From Halomonas denitrificans (GTDB taxonomy: Bacteria > Pseudomonadota > Gammaproteobacteria > Pseudomonadales > Halomonadaceae), in the NCBI RefSeq assembly GCF_003056305.1, contig NZ_PYVX01000002.1, forward strand, positions 186,001-250,000: DNA of 64,000 bases. Direction: 5' to 3'. Below the pieces are notes generated by a model. The model was given only the letters and a program-made list of their open reading frames with translations, did not search any database and was not told where the DNA came from. This document shows positions 24,496-33,292 of the stretch, piece by piece. A program made the position numbers and the translations under genes. Positions within the stretch are counted from its first letter, which is position 1. The number at the start of each line of letters is the position of its first letter.

Positions 24496-27400
24496 GAGTT
24501 GCTGCCTCCCTGGCCCTTGCCGCCTGCCTTTTTATCGCCGCCGCCCTTGGCCTTCACGGTGTCGTGGAGCGGGGCGTAGAGCGCCGCGGTCAGCTCGGTG
24601 AAGCGCCGGCCGGCGGCCTGGTGGCGAACGAGGCTTGCGAGGTCACGCCACTGGCGGGCGAGGTAGGGATCGCGGTCACGCTCGCCGGCGGTGTAGTCGT
24701 CGCCCTCGAAGACGCGTGCGGCGGCCTTCCAGGCCTTGAGGTCGGCTTCTTCCGCCTTCTCGTCGCTGCCGAAGACGCGGGCCAGGGCGTTCTCGTCGCC
24801 GCCCTTCTCATGCCAGGCGAAGGCGGTGTCCCGGGCCAGTGGCAGCGGCGCGGCCATGCCGGCGAGCCAGGCGCGGGCGATGGCCTCCAGGTGCTGGCGC
24901 GCGGTGGCTTCGTCCAGCGGCGCCAGGGTGCCGCCGCCGGCGCGGGAGAGCAGCACCGTGGTCATGGGGCCGAGGGCGAGCTGACCGGCGAGATGGCCGA
25001 CCCAGGGGGCGAGCCAGTGCTTCCAGTTGTACTTGCCCTTGTTGACCAGGCTGCTGGTCATCAGCACCAGCCGGCAGCGCTCGCCCTCGTCGTTCTCGCG
25101 CAGGCCGTCCAGCCAGTCCTCGATCTGCAGCGGGGCCTCGCCTGTGGCGAGTTCCAGCGACACGGACGCCGGCGTCTCCCAGGCGTGGGGCCAGGCCTCG
25201 AGCTTCTCGGCGTAGGCCTCGAAGAGGTCGTCCAGCGGCTCGACGAGGTGCTCGCGCATCAGCTCGGCAAAGCCGCCCATGGCGAGCCGCCCCTCGCGCT
25301 CCAGGCGCGCCAGGGTGTCGTGGACGGCGGGTGTCGGCGAGGCGCCCTCGTCCACGGCGCGGCGCCCGGCCTCGATCAGCGCCTGCTGGAGCTGCCAGTG
25401 GTCGAGGCCGTCCAGGGCGAAGGGTTCGTGGTCGGGGCTCTCCAGCGCCTCGCGTTCGAGATAGACGCCGAGCCGGGTAGTGAAGAAGGCCTTCACCGGG
25501 TCCTTGAGGAAGCCGCTGAGCCGCGCCAACGGCAGGGCGGTGTCGAGTTCCATCGGCGGCAGCTCGCCGTCGGCCACGGCCTCCGGCGAGGCCTGGTGAA
25601 CGGCCCGCCACTCCCGGGCGTAGGTAAACAGCCTTTCTCCGCCAGCAAAGTAGCTGCGACTGAACGGCTGCAGCGGGTGCTCGGTGGTCAGGGCGTCGAG
25701 CAGCGCCTGGCCGGCGTCCTCTTCGTGCTCTCGTCCGGCGAGTCGCCAGCCGGCGGCCAGGTGGTCGCGCAGCTGGCCGAGCAGCACCGAAGGCGGGCGA
25801 AGCGCGTTGTCGTGGATGCTGCGGCCGACCCAGCTGATCATCAGGCTGTCCCGGGCCGAGAGCAGCGCCTCGAGGAAGAGGTAACGGTCGTCCTCGCGGC
25901 GGGAGCGGTCGCCGGGGCGGTAGTCGTGGCCCATCAGGTCGATGTCCAGCGGCCGCTGCACCCGCGGGTACTCGCCGTCGTTCATGCCCAAGAGGCACAC
26001 GTGGCGGAACGGGATGGCGCGCATCGGCATCAGGGTGGCGACGTTCACCGCGCCGGCCAGGAAGCGCTGGGAGAGGTTGGCTTCGTCGAGCTGGCCGAGC
26101 CAGTGCTCGCGCACCACCGAGAGCGGCAACGCCTCGGTCAGGCCGGCGTCCTCGGTGGTCTCCTGCCACTCCTCGAGTAGCTCCTCCAGGCGGCTCAGGG
26201 TGGCGAGGTCCGCCTCGTCCTCGGCGGCGAAGCACGTGGCCAGCAGCCCGCGCAGCCGCCGGCACCAGGTGGCCACGTCGGCGGGCTCGGAAAGCGCGCG
26301 CCACTGGGCCTCGAGGGCGTCGAGCAGGTCCATCAGCGGGCCGGCGAGCGCCGCCTCCAGGCCGCCGATGTCGCCGAAGGGTTCGATGTCGTGCCAGGGA
26401 CCGTCGGCGGTGTCGCCGACGGCGTAGCCCAGCAGCAGCCGGCGCAGGCCGAAGGCCCAGGTGTTGGCGGTGAGCCCGCCGGGCAGGTCGAGCCGGGCGC
26501 GCTGCGTGGCGTTCAGCCCCCAGCGGATGCCGGCGCCCTCGATCCAGCGGCGCAGCACCGGCAGGGCGTCGGCGTCCAGCCCGAAGCGCCCTCGCAGGGC
26601 CGGTACCTCCAAAAGGTCGAGCAGGTCGCTAACCGTGAGCCGCGCCTCCGTCAGGTGCAGCAGCGCCTCCAGCGCCACCAGCAGCGGCTGGCGGTGGCGG
26701 CTGGTCTGGTCGGAGAGCGTGAAGGGGATATGGCGCGGGTCGTCCGGCGCCAGGCGGCCGAACACCGCCTGCACGGCGGCGGCGTAGGTGTCGATGTCCG
26801 GCACCATCACCAGTACGTCGCGCGGGCGCAGCGTGGCGTCGGCGTCGAAGGCGGCGAGCAGCTGATCGTGGAGGATCTCCACCTCGCGCAGGGGGCTGTG
26901 GGCGACGTGGAAGCGCAGGCTGCGATCGTGCGCCGGGTCGACGGCAGGCCAGGTGTCGCGGGTCTCCTGGGGCGGGCGCAGCTCGAGGATGTCGTCCTGC
27001 AGCTGCTGGAGCAGCCCCGGTGCTTCGGCCTCGGCGGGCGAGTCGAACAGATCGATGCGCATCGCCTCGGCGTCGAACAGCGCCCGGTAGGCGTCCTGGT
27101 CGTCGAACTCGTCGAGCAGGCGCAGGTAGTCGCGGCCCTGCTTGCCCCAGGCGGCGAGCAGCGGCTGGGCGTGGAGATGCAGCTCGGTGTCGTCGAGCTC
27201 CAGCGGCATGCCGGGGCGGTGGCGCTGGCGCCGGCGGGCGGCTCTCAAGAGATCCTTGTGCTCGATGATGTCCGCCCAGTAGTGGCGGCAGGGGTTGTGC
27301 ACGCAGAGCAGCACCTGGGTGACCCTCGACACCGCGGCCAGCGCCTCCAGCGTCTGGCGGGGCAGCGAGGAGATGCCGAACACCACCACCCGGCGCGGCA

Positions 27401-28112
27401 GGCCGGGTGGACGCGTCTCGGGGGTGAGCTCGCGGCACGCCTCGAGGAAGCGGGTGTGCACCCAGGCCCGGCTGGTGGCGAGGCCGGCCTCGCCGATGTC
27501 ATCGCGCAGCCGCCGCCACAGCGCCGGCTGCCAGCGCTGGTCCTCGGCGAGGGGACGCGCCTGGCCGCGGGCGTCGATCAGCTCGTCGCGGCCCTCGGCC
27601 CAGGCGGCGAGCCAGTCGGCGCGGTAGACCTGGTACTGGTCGAAGAGGTCGGCGAGGCGCTCGGCGAGCTGGTGGCGCTTGCGGCGGTCCTCGTCGTCGG
27701 CCAGGAAGCGCGCCAGGGGCGCGAAGGTTTCGTCGTCCGTGAGCTCCGGCAGCAGGCGCATCAGCCGCCAGACGAGCCGCGGCTTGTCGAGCGGCGAGGC
27801 CGGCGGCACGGCGTCGGGGCCGTCCTGCTGGGTCAGCACCGCGCGGTAGGCCTGCCACAGGTAGCGCGCCGGCAGGGTGACGTCCATGGCCGCGGCGATG
27901 CCGGCGCCCGCGGGCGGGTCGGCGGCCAGGGCGAGCTTCAGCCACTGGCTGATGCCGTTGCTCTGCACCAGGATCACCTCGTCCTCGAGCGGCCCCAGCG
28001 GGTGGTGGCGAATCCACTCCACCGCCAGGTCGCGCAGCGCCTCCAGGCGGTTGCCGTGGATCACCATGAAGCCGGGAGTGAGCTCGGTTCCCTGGGAGAG
28101 GCGTGAGAGCAT
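24492..28112 (-). CDS. recC: Exodeoxyribonuclease V gamma subunit RecC
   Basis: 1206 aa. I chose the ATG at 28112 (AAGGA about 8 nt upstream). The open frame extends 15 codons further to 28157, but MLSRLSQGTELTPGFMVIHGNRLEAL fits the family start (read in two parts). RecC has helicase-like and nuclease-like folds without catalytic residues. Signs include ILVQSNGISQWLKLALA, DVLVMVPDIDTYAAAV and FLGMNDG-type LLGMNDGEYPRVQ. It holds the complex together and reads Chi. The operon order recC-recB-recD with stop/start overlaps implies tight translational coupling. Promoter probably in the 183-bp gap shared with the divergent phosphoesterase. Confidence 0.95.
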   Translation of the reverse strand: MLSRLSQGTELTPGFMVIHGNRLEALRDLAVEWIRHHPLGPLEDEVILVQSNGISQWLKLALAADPPAGAGIAAAMDVTLPARYLWQAYRAVLTQQDGPDAVPPASPLDKPRLVWRLMRLLPELTDDETFAPLARFLADDEDRRKRHQLAERLADLFDQYQVYRADWLAAWAEGRDELIDARGQARPLAEDQRWQPALWRRLRDDIGEAGLATSRAWVHTRFLEACRELTPETRPPGLPRRVVVFGISSLPRQTLEALAAVSRVTQVLLCVHNPCRHYWADIIEHKDLLRAARRRQRHRPGMPLELDDTELHLHAQPLLAAWGKQGRDYLRLLDEFDDQDAYRALFDAEAMRIDLFDSPAEAEAPGLLQQLQDDILELRPPQETRDTWPAVDPAHDRSLRFHVAHSPLREVEILHDQLLAAFDADATLRPRDVLVMVPDIDTYAAAVQAVFGRLAPDDPRHIPFTLSDQTSRHRQPLLVALEALLHLTEARLTVSDLLDLLEVPALRGRFGLDADALPVLRRWIEGAGIRWGLNATQRARLDLPGGLTANTWAFGLRRLLLGYAVGDTADGPWHDIEPFGDIGGLEAALAGPLMDLLDALEAQWRALSEPADVATWCRRLRGLLATCFAAEDEADLATLSRLEELLEEWQETTEDAGLTEALPLSVVREHWLGQLDEANLSQRFLAGAVNVATLMPMRAIPFRHVCLLGMNDGEYPRVQRPLDIDLMGHDYRPGDRSRREDDRYLFLEALLSARDSLMISWVGRSIHDNALRPPSVLLGQLRDHLAAGWRLAGREHEEDAGQALLDALTTEHPLQPFSRSYFAGGERLFTYAREWRAVHQASPEAVADGELPPMELDTALPLARLSGFLKDPVKAFFTTRLGVYLEREALESPDHEPFALDGLDHWQLQQALIEAGRRAVDEGASPTPAVHDTLARLEREGRLAMGGFAELMREHLVEPLDDLFEAYAEKLEAWPHAWETPASVSLELATGEAPLQIEDWLDGLRENDEGERCRLVLMTSSLVNKGKYNWKHWLAPWVGHLAGQLALGPMTTVLLSRAGGGTLAPLDEATARQHLEAIARAWLAGMAAPLPLARDTAFAWHEKGGDENALARVFGSDEKAEEADLKAWKAAARVFEGDDYTAGERDRDPYLARQWRDLASLVRHQAAGRRFTELTAALYAPLHDTVKAKGGGDKKAGGKGQGGSNS

Positions 28113-28295
28113 GGCGAATCCTTCGCGGTGGGCGGGCAGGCTGCCATGGTGCCGCAAAAGCCCGCCCGCATAAACGTGGCCGGCACCTTGGTGAGCCAGG
28201 ACTCAGTCGTCGACGGCGTTGCATCCTGACGCTCTGGCATGGCCAAGCCCGCGGCGTCACCATGGAGCCCAATCGCATGAAAGGGAGCCTGGCGC

Positions 28296-28784
28296 ATGGA
28301 GACCGAGCGTTTCGACCTCGACGCCCCGGTCGGGGTGATCGCCGACACCCACGGCACGCTGCGCGACGAGGCGCTGGCGATGCTCGAGGGGTGCGGGCTG
28401 ATCCTGCATCTCGGCGACGTGGGCAGCCGGGACCGGGACGAGGCGATCCTCGAGCGGCTGGCCGAGCTGGCGCCGGTGCACGCCGTGCGCGGCAACGTCG
28501 ACACCGCGGCCTGGGCCGAGCGGCTGCCCTGGAAGCTGGATCTCGCGATCAACGGCTGGCGGCTGCACCTGGTGCACGATATCGCCGACTTCGACGCTGC
28601 CACCGCCTGCGATGCCGTGCTCCACGGCCACTCCCACAAGGCGCGCAACGAGTGGCGCGAGGGCCGGCTGCTGTTCAATCCCGGCGGCGCCGGCCGGCGG
28701 CGCTTCTCGTTGCCGCTGACCCTCGGCAAGCTGTGGGCCGACGAGGCCGCCCTGCGCGGCGCCATCCTCCACCTGCCGCTGTAA
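28296..28784 (+). CDS. YfcE-like metallophosphoesterase
   Basis: 162 aa with the calcineurin-like phosphoesterase motifs in order: IADTHG (19-24, DxH), LHLGDVG (GDxx), RGNVD (GNxD) and LHGHSHKARNE (GHxH). This is the compact YfcE/MJ0936 class of two-metal cytoplasmic phosphodiesterases. The natural substrate is generally unknown; they hydrolyse model phosphodiesters. Start ATG at 28296. It is divergent from recC and 76 bp before the next gene, so it may be transcribed singly. Confidence 0.9.
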   Translation: METERFDLDAPVGVIADTHGTLRDEALAMLEGCGLILHLGDVGSRDRDEAILERLAELAPVHAVRGNVDTAAWAERLPWKLDLAINGWRLHLVHDIADFDAATACDAVLHGHSHKARNEWREGRLLFNPGGAGRRRFSLPLTLGKLWADEAALRGAILHLPL

Positions 28785-28860
28785 TTCGCCTTTGGCATCC
28801 CATCCCCGGCGCCTTTACCTAGACTGGTGAAAAAGACGGCCGCTCCGGGGAGTGGATGCC

Positions 28861-30351
28861 ATGGGCGCGATCATCGACCGCGACACCTTCGCGGCGTCGG
28901 ACTTCCGGCGCTTCGGCAAACGCCTGCGGGACAGCGTCGAGGTGCTGCGCGAAGTGCTCGCCCAGCCGGGCTTTGGGGCGGGGGCACCCAGCATCGGCGC
29001 CGAGCTGGAGGCCTACATCGTCGACGACCGGGGCCGGGTCGCGCTGCTCAACCAGGCCCTGGTCGAGGCCCTGCACGATCCCCAGCTGCAGCTCGAGCTC
29101 AACCGCTTCAACATCGAGTACAACCTGGCGCCGCTGCCGCTCGCGGGCGGCCCGCTGCATGCCCTGGAGCGCCAGTTGCTGCAGGCCCTGTCGCGACTCG
29201 AGACGGCTGCGGCGGCGCATCGGGCCCACGTGGTGCCGATCGGCATCCTCCCCACCCTGCGCCGGACGGACCTGGGGGAGCATGCCATGAGTGACCTGCC
29301 GCGCTATCGCGCCCTGGAGCAGAGCCTCAAGCGGCTGCGCGGCGCGCCCTTCGATGTCGAGATCCGGGGCGAGGACAGCGTGCGGGTCAGCAGCGACCAT
29401 GTGGTCCTGGAGGGGGCCAACACCTCCTTCCAGCTCCACCTGAGGGTGCCCCCCGAGCGCTTCGCCGCGACCTTCAACACCGTCCAGATCGTCACCCCGC
29501 TGGTGCTGGCGCTCTCCGCCAACTCACCGCTCTTCCTGCAGCGCCGGCTGTGGGACGAGACCCGCATCGCCCTGTTCAAGCAGGCGGTGGATTGCCGGAT
29601 GCGCGGCGCCGATCGCTGGCAGCAGCCGGCGCGGGTGACCTTCGGCCAGGGCTGGGTGCGCGAGGGCGCCTTCGAGCTGTTCGCCGAGGCGGTGGCCCTT
29701 TACCCGCCGCTTTTACCGCTCATGTCCGACAGCCGCCCCGAGGAGCGGCCGCCCGGCACTACGGCGCCGGGGCTTTCCGAGCTGCGTCTGCACATGGGCA
29801 CCATCTGGCCCTGGAACCGGGCGGTCTACGACCCCGGCGACGGCGGCCACCTGCGGGTGGAGATGCGCGCCCTGCCGTCGGGGCCGACCGCCGTGGACAT
29901 GGTGGCCAACGCGGCGCTGCTGCTGGGGCTGGTGGCGGCCCTGCGCGACGACATCACCGAGTGGCTGAGCGCCATGCCGTTCCGCTATGCCGAATACAAC
30001 TTCTATCGTGCCGCCCAGTCGGGGCTGGACGCCCGGCTGATGTGGCCGCATCGCAAGCATCACCGCCTGGAGGAGACGCCGGTGGTGACGCTGCTCGAAT
30101 GGCTGCTGCCCGAGGCCCAGCGGGGGCTGCGGGCCCTGGGCGTGGCGGATGCCGACAGCCACCCCTACCTCGGGGTGATCGCCGAGCGCCTCCAGGCGCG
30201 CACCAGCGGTGCCCGCTGGCAGCGTCGGATGCTGGCGCAGCTCGAAGGGCAGGGCCTGTCCCGCGCCAGGGCCTGTCATCGCCTGCTCGACGCCTATCGG
30301 GCGGCGGCGGCAACCAACCGGCCGGTGGCGCGCTGGCCCCAGGAGGAGTGA
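28861..30351 (+). CDS. Glutamate-cysteine ligase (GCS2)-like ligase
   Basis: 496 aa from the ATG at 28861, with GGGGAG 9 nt upstream. A GTG at 28852 is also in frame but sits directly on that site. IGAELEAYIVDD (about 44-55) supplies the acidic metal-binding residues of the GCS fold, RFNIEYNLAP and NTSFQLHLRVPPE continue the sheet, and HLRVEMRALPSGPTAVDMVAN is the later substrate/ATP-binding strand. The family ligates an amino acid to Glu or a carboxylate with ATP. The stop abuts the ATG of an aspartoacylase-like gene, suggesting a linked make/break pair. The true substrate is not known and need not be gamma-glutamylcysteine. Confidence 0.75.
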   Translation: MGAIIDRDTFAASDFRRFGKRLRDSVEVLREVLAQPGFGAGAPSIGAELEAYIVDDRGRVALLNQALVEALHDPQLQLELNRFNIEYNLAPLPLAGGPLHALERQLLQALSRLETAAAAHRAHVVPIGILPTLRRTDLGEHAMSDLPRYRALEQSLKRLRGAPFDVEIRGEDSVRVSSDHVVLEGANTSFQLHLRVPPERFAATFNTVQIVTPLVLALSANSPLFLQRRLWDETRIALFKQAVDCRMRGADRWQQPARVTFGQGWVREGAFELFAEAVALYPPLLPLMSDSRPEERPPGTTAPGLSELRLHMGTIWPWNRAVYDPGDGGHLRVEMRALPSGPTAVDMVANAALLLGLVAALRDDITEWLSAMPFRYAEYNFYRAAQSGLDARLMWPHRKHHRLEETPVVTLLEWLLPEAQRGLRALGVADADSHPYLGVIAERLQARTSGARWQRRMLAQLEGQGLSRARACHRLLDAYRAAAATNRPVARWPQEE

Positions 30352-31380
30352 ATGGAGGGACTGTCGCTGCCGGTCATCACCGACCCGCCGGTCGACGATC
30401 GCGAGGTCCTGGCCTGGCTCCAGAGCCTCGGCGGGCCCGTCTGGCTGATGCTCGAGGGCGAGGATGACCGGCGCTGCCGGGTGGTGACCACCTTGCTGCA
30501 CGGCAACGAGCCCTCCGGCACCCTGGCGCTGCACCGCTGGCTGGGGGAGCGTCCGCGGCCCCGTACCCGGCTGGCGGTGCTGCTGGCCAACGTCCGGGGG
30601 GCGCTGTCGCATCCGGCCTTCACCCATCGCCATACCCCGGACGACCGGGACCTCAATCGCTGTTTCCGGCCCCCCTTCGAGGGGCCGGCCGGCGAGCTCG
30701 CCCGGGCCATCATCCGGGACCTGGAGGCCTGGTCACCGGAATGCATCATCGACCTGCACAACACCTCCGGCAACGGGCCCGCCTTCGCCGTGGCCACCGG
30801 TCGCCACCCGGTCGTCGAGGCCCTGACCGGGCGTTTCTGCGAGCAGCTGATCGTCACCGACATGCGGCTGGGCAGCCTGATGGAGCTGCCGCTCCAGCGG
30901 CCGCGACTGGCGGACTGTCCCGTCTTCACCCTCGAGTGCGGCGGCGCCCTGCAACCCGCCGCCCGTGACGTGGCCGAGGGCCTCTATCGGCTGCTCGCCG
31001 AGTGTCCGGACCTGACGGCCCTGCCTCCCGCGGCGGGGCTCGAGGTGCTGGTGCATCCCTTGCGGGTGGAGCTTCGCCCCGGCGCCAGCGTCGCCTACGA
31101 CCGCTTGCCCCGTCCCGATGTGGATGTGACGCTCTGGGCACGGATCGACGAGCACAACCGCGGCGTGACCTCCTCGGCCGCGCCGCTCGGCTGGCTGGGG
31201 CCCCAGGGCCTTTCCTGCCTGCAGGCGCGGGACGGGGATGGCCGGGAGCATGTCGACGAGCTGTTCTGCGTGCGGGAAGGGCGGCTTCATGCTCGCCGCC
31301 AGCTGCGCCTGTTCATGGCCACCACCAACAGCGAGATCGCCCGCAGCGACTGCCTCTTCTATGTGGTCCCCCTGGCGTAG
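30352..31380 (+). CDS. AstE/aspartoacylase-like Zn hydrolase
   Basis: 342 aa. TLLHGNEPSGTLAL (HxxE zinc ligands), IIDLHNTSGNGPAFAV (third ligand His and substrate contact) and FTLECGGALQP (catalytic Glu) match the succinylglutamate desuccinylase/aspartoacylase branch of the M14 fold. The C-terminal ~120 residues form the usual beta domain. It would deacylate an N-acyl amino acid or small amide. The ATG directly follows the upstream TGA (no gap), so it is translationally coupled to the GCS2-like ligase. There is no arginine-succinyltransferase pathway nearby, so it is probably not the canonical AstE. Confidence 0.82.
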   Translation: MEGLSLPVITDPPVDDREVLAWLQSLGGPVWLMLEGEDDRRCRVVTTLLHGNEPSGTLALHRWLGERPRPRTRLAVLLANVRGALSHPAFTHRHTPDDRDLNRCFRPPFEGPAGELARAIIRDLEAWSPECIIDLHNTSGNGPAFAVATGRHPVVEALTGRFCEQLIVTDMRLGSLMELPLQRPRLADCPVFTLECGGALQPAARDVAEGLYRLLAECPDLTALPPAAGLEVLVHPLRVELRPGASVAYDRLPRPDVDVTLWARIDEHNRGVTSSAAPLGWLGPQGLSCLQARDGDGREHVDELFCVREGRLHARRQLRLFMATTNSEIARSDCLFYVVPLA

Positions 31381-31437
31381 GCGAGGCGGCCACCGCCGAC
31401 GCGTCTTCCTCCCCCTGACCCGGAGTCACGCTTCACC

Positions 31438-31773
31438 ATGACCGCCTCGACGCCCCTCACCACCCCGGACGGCCGCTATATCGTGGTGCGCGGCCGCCTC
31501 TGGCGATGCACGAACCCGGCGCTTCCCGAACCGGAGCGTCAGGCGTGGGTCGAGCGGCTGATGCGCGCGCGGCGGGCCGTGGCCCAGGCGAAGCGCGGGA
31601 GTGACCCGCAGGCAGAGCGCGAGGCCCGCGACGGGGTGGACGAGGCGAAGCGGGCGCTCGGTGAGCGTGGGCCGGTGTGGTGGACCGACGGGGCGCCGGA
31701 CTTCACCCGGCGCAAGGTGGAGAACACGCCCTACGCCGCCTGGTATCGCGACGTGGCGGCGCCGAACGAGTGA
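31438..31773 (+). CDS. Conserved hypothetical protein
   Basis: 111 aa, basic and charged. RYIVVRGRLWRCTNPALPE, a central helix of alternating Arg/Ala/Glu, and the C-terminal GPVWWTDGAPDFTRRKVENTPYAAWY (read in parts) form a pattern I recall from many proteobacterial hypothetical proteins. No catalytic motif, signal peptide or membrane segment. Start ATG 31438. It follows the hydrolase gene by 57 bp and faces the convergent ogt. Function unknown. Confidence 0.75.
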   Translation: MTASTPLTTPDGRYIVVRGRLWRCTNPALPEPERQAWVERLMRARRAVAQAKRGSDPQAEREARDGVDEAKRALGERGPVWWTDGAPDFTRRKVENTPYAAWYRDVAAPNE

Positions 31774-31809
31774 TGCGCTCGGCGTTTAAGGGAGTCGTCG
31801 GGGCGGCGC

Positions 31810-32301
31810 TCAGGTCAGCGCGAAGGGCACCTCGCCGGCCTCATGGGCCAGCAGCCACTGCTTGCGGCCGAGACCGGCGGCGTAGCCGGTGAGGCGGCCG
31901 TCGCTGCCGATCACCCGGTGGCAGGGCACCACGATGGCCAGCGGGTTCCTGCCGTTGGCGGCGCCCACCGCGCGCTGGCCGCCGCGGCAGTGCAGCTGCT
32001 CGGCGATCTCGGCGTAGCAGCGGGTCTCGCCGAAGGGGATGTCGGCGAGCGCCTGCCAGACGCGCCGCTGGAAGTCGGTGCCCTCGGGGGCGAGGGGCAG
32101 GTCGAAGGCGTGGCGGGCGCCGGCGAAGTACTCGTCGAGCTGGGCGCGGGCCTGCTCGGTGGCCGCACTGGGACGGGCCGGTTCCTCGGCCTCCATCACG
32201 AAGGCGATCTCGGTGAGGCCGTCGGCGCTGGCGCGCAGGCGGATCAGGCCGAGGGCGTCGGATTCCGGTGGACGATAGTAGTCCAGGGCGTGGTCCGTCA
32301 T
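31810..32301 (-). CDS. ogt: Methylated-DNA--protein-cysteine methyltransferase
   Basis: 163 aa. The active-site motif VVPCHRVIGSDG with the acceptor Cys is intact. Upstream GTDFQRRVWQALADIPFGETRCYAEIA is the helix-turn-helix/Arg-finger region (read in parts), and TGYAAGLGRKQWLLAHE closes the domain. It removes O6-alkylguanine damage by suicidal alkyl transfer. The length fits stand-alone Ogt rather than Ada. Start ATG 32301. A 3' fragment of a related gene lies at 41563-41645. Confidence 0.93.
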   Translation of the reverse strand: MTDHALDYYRPPESDALGLIRLRASADGLTEIAFVMEAEEPARPSAATEQARAQLDEYFAGARHAFDLPLAPEGTDFQRRVWQALADIPFGETRCYAEIAEQLHCRGGQRAVGAANGRNPLAIVVPCHRVIGSDGRLTGYAAGLGRKQWLLAHEAGEVPFALT

Positions 32302-32514
32302 CGTCGTGGCTCCCTGTTGAGGCGACCTGGGTCGCGCGGCGTGTCCTATCAGTCTAGCCGCTTCGCCGCGTCGAATTGAATGAAAAAGGGCCCCCGCCGG
32401 CGGCCGCCGCCAGGGGGCGTGACATGTCGGGACGGCGCCGGAGAGGGGGCTCGGCGATGGGCGGTCGAGCGGTTACCATCGAGTGACCTTCCATCAGCGA
32501 CCGGAGAGAAGTCC

Positions 32515-33129
32515 ATGAGCGACTACCTGCTGGACGAGCACGGCCTGAGCCCCGGCAAGATCTACCGTCTCTTCTCGGGCAGCATCTGCCCCCGGCCCAT
32601 CGCCTGGGTCTCGACCCGGGATGCCGCAGGCAACGACAACCTGGCGCCGTTCTCCTTCTTCAACGTGGTCAGTGTCAATCCTCCGGTGCTGGGCTTCTCG
32701 CCACTGCTCGACAGCGACGGCAACGCCAAGGACACCATCCGCAACCTGGACGAGGTGGCGGAGTGCGTGGTGCACATCAGCGGCGAAGGGCTGGTCGAGG
32801 AAATGAACGCCACCAGTGCGGGCCTCGGGCCCCATGAGGACGAGTTCTCCCATGCGGGGCTCGAGAAGCACCCGATGCCAGGGCTGTCGGTGTCTCGGGT
32901 GGCAGGCGCACCGGTGGCCTTCGGCTGCCGCCTGCGCGAGATCATCCGCTTCGGCGACCAGCCCCTGGCCGGCAACCTGGTGCTCGCCGAGGTGATCTCG
33001 ATCCACGTCGACGACGCCATCTGGGACGGGCGCCACATCGACCGCGAGGGCCTCAGGCCCATCGGGCGCATGGCCGGCAGCGACTATGCCCGCACCACCG
33101 ACCTCTTCGTGGTGGAGCGCCCGGCCTAG
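32515..33129 (+). CDS. Flavin reductase-like FMN-binding protein
   Basis: 204 aa from the ATG at 32515 (GGAGAG upstream; the open frame runs further back without a better start). SGSICPRPIAWVSTRDAAG and NLAPFSFFNVVSVNPPVLGF are the split-barrel flavin-reductase segments that bind FMN, and the KDTIRNLDEVAECVVHI segment follows. Members reduce flavins with NAD(P)H for partner monooxygenases or act as stand-alone oxidoreductases. No monooxygenase is adjacent. It faces the remnant and HAD gene. Confidence 0.88.
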   Translation: MSDYLLDEHGLSPGKIYRLFSGSICPRPIAWVSTRDAAGNDNLAPFSFFNVVSVNPPVLGFSPLLDSDGNAKDTIRNLDEVAECVVHISGEGLVEEMNATSAGLGPHEDEFSHAGLEKHPMPGLSVSRVAGAPVAFGCRLREIIRFGDQPLAGNLVLAEVISIHVDDAIWDGRHIDREGLRPIGRMAGSDYARTTDLFVVERPA

Positions 33130-33191
33130 GTTTGCGTCATGAGCCAGGAGGCAGGCAGTCGCTGACTCCACGCCCGGAAAGGGGCGTCGGG

Positions 33192-33292
33192 TCAGCCGGC
33201 CTCGGCGAGATTGACGATGGGCTGGCCAGCCTGTCGAAGGCGTCGAGGTGGCGCACGGCGTCCTGGTAGTCGTCGGGGATCACGATCTTCAT
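33192..33292 (-). pseudogene. Remnant of a D-2-hydroxyacid dehydrogenase-like gene
   Basis: The ATG at 33292 overlaps the HAD stop (ATGA) and starts MKIVIPDDYQDAVRHLD, a typical start of D-isomer-specific 2-hydroxyacid dehydrogenases (normally about 310 aa). After about 24 codons a different frame gives GQPIVNLAEAG and a stop at 33192, which resembles a C-terminal end. The middle of the gene is gone and the ends are out of frame. The original frame continues as meaningless sequence to 33137. Assignment rests on the N-terminus only. Confidence 0.6.
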
